Assembly (NCBI GenBank): GCA_002483365.1
Contig: DLHT01000006.1
Coordinates: 124,001 to 188,000, forward strand
Length of the DNA: 64,000 bases
Origin: Cellvibrio sp. UBA7661
GTDB lineage: Bacteria; Pseudomonadota; Gammaproteobacteria; Pseudomonadales; Cellvibrionaceae
Reading direction: 5' to 3'
Shown here: piece by piece, positions 61,109-64,000 of the stretch
Position numbering within the stretch: the stretch's first letter is position 1
Layout of the letters: each line of letters starts with the position of its first letter
Notes under the pieces: generated by a model
Databases searched by the model: none
What the model was told of the DNA's origin: nothing
What the model saw: only the letters and a program-made list of their open reading frames with translations
Made by a program: the position numbers and the translations under genes

Positions 61109-63790
61109 ATGACCAACCCCAATCCGCCACACTCATCCAACAGCACCACCGAGCCACTGCGCATCGGCCACTATGAGCTGCGCAATTGCATCGGGCGTGG
61201 CGGTATGGGTTTGGTGTATCGCGCGCGCGACACCAAGCTGGAGCGCGAGGTCGCGGTGAAATGTTTGCGCACCGAATTATTTGAAGCGCACTACGTTGAG
61301 CGATTCAAACGCGAGGCCTTGCTGCTCGCCAAATTAAATCACCCGAATATTGTGCAGATTTACGATTACATTGAAGCGCCTGACCAACTGGCGCTGGTGA
61401 TGGAATTGGTAGATGGGCAAAACCTGCAAACTTATTTGCGCGAGCACATCGCACCTGTCGCACAGCGTTTGCAGTGGCTGGCACAAATTGCCGAAGGACT
61501 CGCAGCGGCGCACGATACCGGCATCATCCACCGCGATTTAAAAACCGAAAATATCCTCATCAATAAACGCGGCCAGGCAAAAATTACTGACCTGGGCATC
61601 GCAAAATCACAAGACTTTAAAGGCACCCTGACCGATCACATTGCAGGGAGCTATTGCTCTATGTCGCCCGAGCAGGCAATGGGCGAGGCCATCACTTTCA
61701 AGAGCGATTTATTTTCACTGGGCATTCTGGCTTACCAATTATTGTGCGGCGCGCATCCATTTGGCGATACCACCAACAAACTGCAAACCATGCAGCGGAT
61801 TATTTCCCACCCGCCCACCGCGCCGCAAAAATACAATCCAGACTTACCCCCTGAATGTATTGATCTACTCGGTCAATTACTCAGCAAAGATCCGGACAAG
61901 CGCCCAGACAATACCCATTGGGTTGCCGCGCAATTTGAAAAACTAAAAACCTTGCGCTGGCAAGAAACCGCGCTGGGCGATGAAACCCAGGCGCTGATCG
62001 CGCCAGCGGCAAACACCCGCTCATCGCACACGCAAGATCACCCGACATTTGAAACGCGATTTGCTGCATCACCGACGATTCCGAAAGTATCGGCATGGCA
62101 AAAAATTAAACAATTCATCGCCGCCAATATTATTACGGTGAGTTCAGCCGCTATCAGCATATTGATTGTTGCGGGTGTGATCGCGTGGCAACTACAACCG
62201 AAGCCGCCAAAGTATGTAGCTGTCATTCCACCAAAGATGATTGCAGAGGGAATGCAGGAGTCACAGCAAGAGCTTGTGAAAGAGGCTGTTTATGATGCGA
62301 TTCAACAAAGCGTTATTCAATTAGACGGGTACTATTTAATCCCTAGAGAAGAAGTGGTGGACGTAAATGGGGATAATGAAACGGTTCGCAATGCAACCGC
62401 AGCAGATGAATTAATTACCACAGAGCTTCAGTGTAAAATTGAGATATGTACAATCAGGCTATCACGGCTCACACCTGAAAATAGCATCCCTAATAGCCGC
62501 TTAAAGGCGCATGACACCAAGACCATTGACATCCTCACCGAGAACTACTTATCAATAGCAGGGATAGTACAATCTAATGTGGGCGGGATGTATAAAAGCA
62601 GTCTTTCAAGCTCCTTTGAACAACTGAATCAAGGGGAGTATGAGAAATTACTATCGGTTAACGTTTCATACTATGAGAAAGGTGCGAGCGAAGCCCTGTT
62701 TAATAGCATAGAAACGCTGAGCAAAAACACACAAAAACTTTCAACAACGCAGTCCCTATTCAGTGAAATAGGTCTTGACTTGTACCATGAGACACAATCA
62801 TCAGACATTTTAAGTAAAATTGAATTGCTACTTGATAAAGGCAACACAAAAAACGATCACATAATTTTTTTATACAACACCTTTTATTTGCAAACTGCGC
62901 AAAGAAACTTCCTGGAAGCACAAGAAACAATTTCAAAAATAAAAGCCATTGACGCCAATCAATCATCAATAAATGCACTAACAGCATACCTGATGAATGC
63001 TCAGAATAAATTTGATGCCGCCATCACACTCTACAAAAAAGCAGTCAGTTCAAAAAATAGCGTGAAAAATTTAATTGGACTATCAAATTCCTATCGTTAC
63101 GCTGGCAATATGCTGAACGCCAAAGAAACTCTGAAACAAGCAATGCTCATGGCGCCTAAGAACTATAAAGTTCATAGCCTGTACGGATTAATAGAGTTAC
63201 TTGAAGGGAACATTGAAAGTGCAAAAAAAGCGTTTGAAGTAGCCGTCAATGAAAATCCGAATGACATTTATAACCGTGGAAATCTTGGTCTATGCTACTT
63301 GCTATCACAAAACTTTGACAAAGCAATTGAAGAGTTTTCTCAAGCCGAAAAACTTGACCCTCAAAATACGGCTCACAAATTAAATAAAGCGGACGCCTAT
63401 AATCTGAAAGGTGACATTGCTGAATCACGGATCATTTACAGCAGCATAATATCCACATTAGAGAAAGATGCATATTTAAGCGAGCACCATCTAAGGCTCG
63501 CACAGGCATATGCCCATATAGGACAAATTGAAAAAGCATTGCTCTCTCTCAGAGAATTGGAAAAATTAGATCCACAGAATATAGAAACCGCTTATACCGC
63601 AGCTCTAGTCCACACGCTCGCCAATAATGATTCATCGGCAATTTTGAATATCTCAATTTCATTAAAAAATGGAATGCACCCTGCATGGTTCAGCTTTTCT
63701 TGGTTCGATTCTCTTTGCAAAAAAGAAAGCTTCATTCACCTGATAAACAGCACAGGGGCATCAAATAGATGCCCCGAATCTTTACGTTAA
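61109..63790 (+). CDS. membrane Ser/Thr protein kinase with C-terminal TPR repeats
   Basis: 893 residues. The PknB-like kinase domain at about 20-285 is complete: glycine loop GRGGMG (29-34), ATP lysine K51, catalytic HRDLKTEN (141 onward), DLG metal site and SPEQAMGE. A single membrane helix lies at about 338-360 (TVSSAAISILIVAGVIAWQL). The region outside is first an alpha/beta domain (about 365-500) and then several TPR-like helix pairs (about 600-860; AQNKFDAAITLYKKAV, NFDKAIEEFSQAEKLDPQN). Codon composition drops in GC from about 62215 onward. With the FHA gene it forms a likely phospho-signalling pair. The signal is unknown. Confidence 0.88.
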   Translation: MTNPNPPHSSNSTTEPLRIGHYELRNCIGRGGMGLVYRARDTKLEREVAVKCLRTELFEAHYVERFKREALLLAKLNHPNIVQIYDYIEAPDQLALVMELVDGQNLQTYLREHIAPVAQRLQWLAQIAEGLAAAHDTGIIHRDLKTENILINKRGQAKITDLGIAKSQDFKGTLTDHIAGSYCSMSPEQAMGEAITFKSDLFSLGILAYQLLCGAHPFGDTTNKLQTMQRIISHPPTAPQKYNPDLPPECIDLLGQLLSKDPDKRPDNTHWVAAQFEKLKTLRWQETALGDETQALIAPAANTRSSHTQDHPTFETRFAASPTIPKVSAWQKIKQFIAANIITVSSAAISILIVAGVIAWQLQPKPPKYVAVIPPKMIAEGMQESQQELVKEAVYDAIQQSVIQLDGYYLIPREEVVDVNGDNETVRNATAADELITTELQCKIEICTIRLSRLTPENSIPNSRLKAHDTKTIDILTENYLSIAGIVQSNVGGMYKSSLSSSFEQLNQGEYEKLLSVNVSYYEKGASEALFNSIETLSKNTQKLSTTQSLFSEIGLDLYHETQSSDILSKIELLLDKGNTKNDHIIFLYNTFYLQTAQRNFLEAQETISKIKAIDANQSSINALTAYLMNAQNKFDAAITLYKKAVSSKNSVKNLIGLSNSYRYAGNMLNAKETLKQAMLMAPKNYKVHSLYGLIELLEGNIESAKKAFEVAVNENPNDIYNRGNLGLCYLLSQNFDKAIEEFSQAEKLDPQNTAHKLNKADAYNLKGDIAESRIIYSSIISTLEKDAYLSEHHLRLAQAYAHIGQIEKALLSLRELEKLDPQNIETAYTAALVHTLANNDSSAILNISISLKNGMHPAWFSFSWFDSLCKKESFIHLINSTGASNRCPESLR

Positions 63791-64000
63791 GGTCTCTTGG
63801 GGTAAATTGTTGGATCTTGCGACTGATATATAGATACAGCGCCAGTCACTGCATCTGTAAACGACGCTACAAACTGGAACGGGATCATTTCCTCTGAGTT
63901 TTCCAGTACCTGCACGTAAATCAGCAGAGTAAACCCGTTATCAATGACCTCTACAACAATGTCGTTGTCTGGATCACAATCACCATCGGCGGTAGCAACG
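63787..64000 (-). CDS. C-terminal part of an unknown gene entering from the right
   Basis: The last 70 codons of a minus-strand frame end at TAA (63787-63789), overlapping the kinase stop by 4 bp. The visible part has an acidic VATADGDCDPDNDI segment, then beta-strand-rich VEVIDNGFTLLIYVQVLENS and a polar end. I do not recognise it. The tail-to-tail overlap suggests a real gene. Confidence 0.55.
   Translation of the reverse strand, partial: VATADGDCDPDNDIVVEVIDNGFTLLIYVQVLENSEEMIPFQFVASFTDAVTGAVSIYQSQDPTIYPKRP

Noticed and set aside
58697..63790. Type VI secretion accessory cluster
   Set aside because: FHA and Ser/Thr kinase genes occur in T6SS loci, but no Tss core gene is in the window and the FHA protein has a DNA-binding-like end. 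Sequence beyond 64000 would be needed.

Overview
The window looks like chromosome of a polysaccharide-degrading gammaproteobacterium close to Pseudomonas, most likely a Cellvibrio-type member of the Cellvibrionaceae. Two lines of evidence support this. Housekeeping gene orders match Pseudomonas-like genomes (asmA-mutY-yggX; glnE-ilvE-waaF-waaG/waaP-msbA-hldE; lptM-lysA-dapF-DUF484-xerC). These sit next to secreted chitin enzymes (a GH20 hexosaminidase and a modular CBM6/crystallin-like/GH19 chitinase). Genus-level placement is inference. No tRNA, rRNA, IS element, prophage or CRISPR array was seen.

Layout. 1-9.6 kb: a membrane-anchored AraC regulator, then a leftward six-gene operon (PLP-dependent D-amino-acid deaminase, GntP permease, RpiR regulator, N-acyl-D-amino-acid deacylase, RidA, GH20 hexosaminidase). 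It reads as uptake and deacylation of N-acyl-D-amino acids, deamination, imine clean-up by RidA, and release of amino sugar. 9.6-13.4 kb: the modular chitinase, a degenerate 15-bp repeat array, a DUF2383 stress-type protein and an SMP-30-like lactonase. 13.9-18.9 kb: a NarK/NasA-type transporter, a fused PP2C phosphatase/Ser-Thr kinase, and a membrane-bound response regulator. 18.9-22.7 kb: an unknown protein, a PhoD-like phosphatase and guanine deaminase. 22.9-27.2 kb: lipoprotein, yggX, mutY, asmA. 27.4-33.7 kb: a repeat protein, a small protein, cysE, a HAD phosphatase, a UMF1-type MFS, an M15 peptidase, TfoX-C and a cyclic-nucleotide-binding protein.

33.7-37.6 kb: a strong candidate for an iron (Fur)-regulated small RNA, followed by htpX, an S1C/PDZ protease, a Rieske protein and a YqhD-like alcohol dehydrogenase. 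37.7-50.9 kb: a chemoreceptor and the LPS inner-core cluster (hldE, msbA, O-antigen ligase, a fused WaaG-WaaP protein, waaF), then ilvE and glnE. waaC is missing from the position it has in Pseudomonas. 50.9-54.3 kb: an HxlR regulator beside a decapitated qorB, a DsbA/FrnE protein, a glycine-zipper protein and an AT-rich two-gene cassette of unknown function. 54.5-58.5 kb: xerC, DUF484, dapF, lysA, lptM. 58.7-64 kb: a signalling locus made of a degenerate AAA+ (sigma-54-activator-like) protein diverging from an FHA/winged-helix protein and a Ser/Thr kinase with TPR repeats, then a partial gene at the right edge.

The items most worth a second look are the putative Fur-controlled sRNA (about 33747-33899), the WaaG-WaaP fusion without waaC, the pseudo-AAA+/FHA/kinase locus with its internal composition break, and the receiver domain tethered to the membrane.
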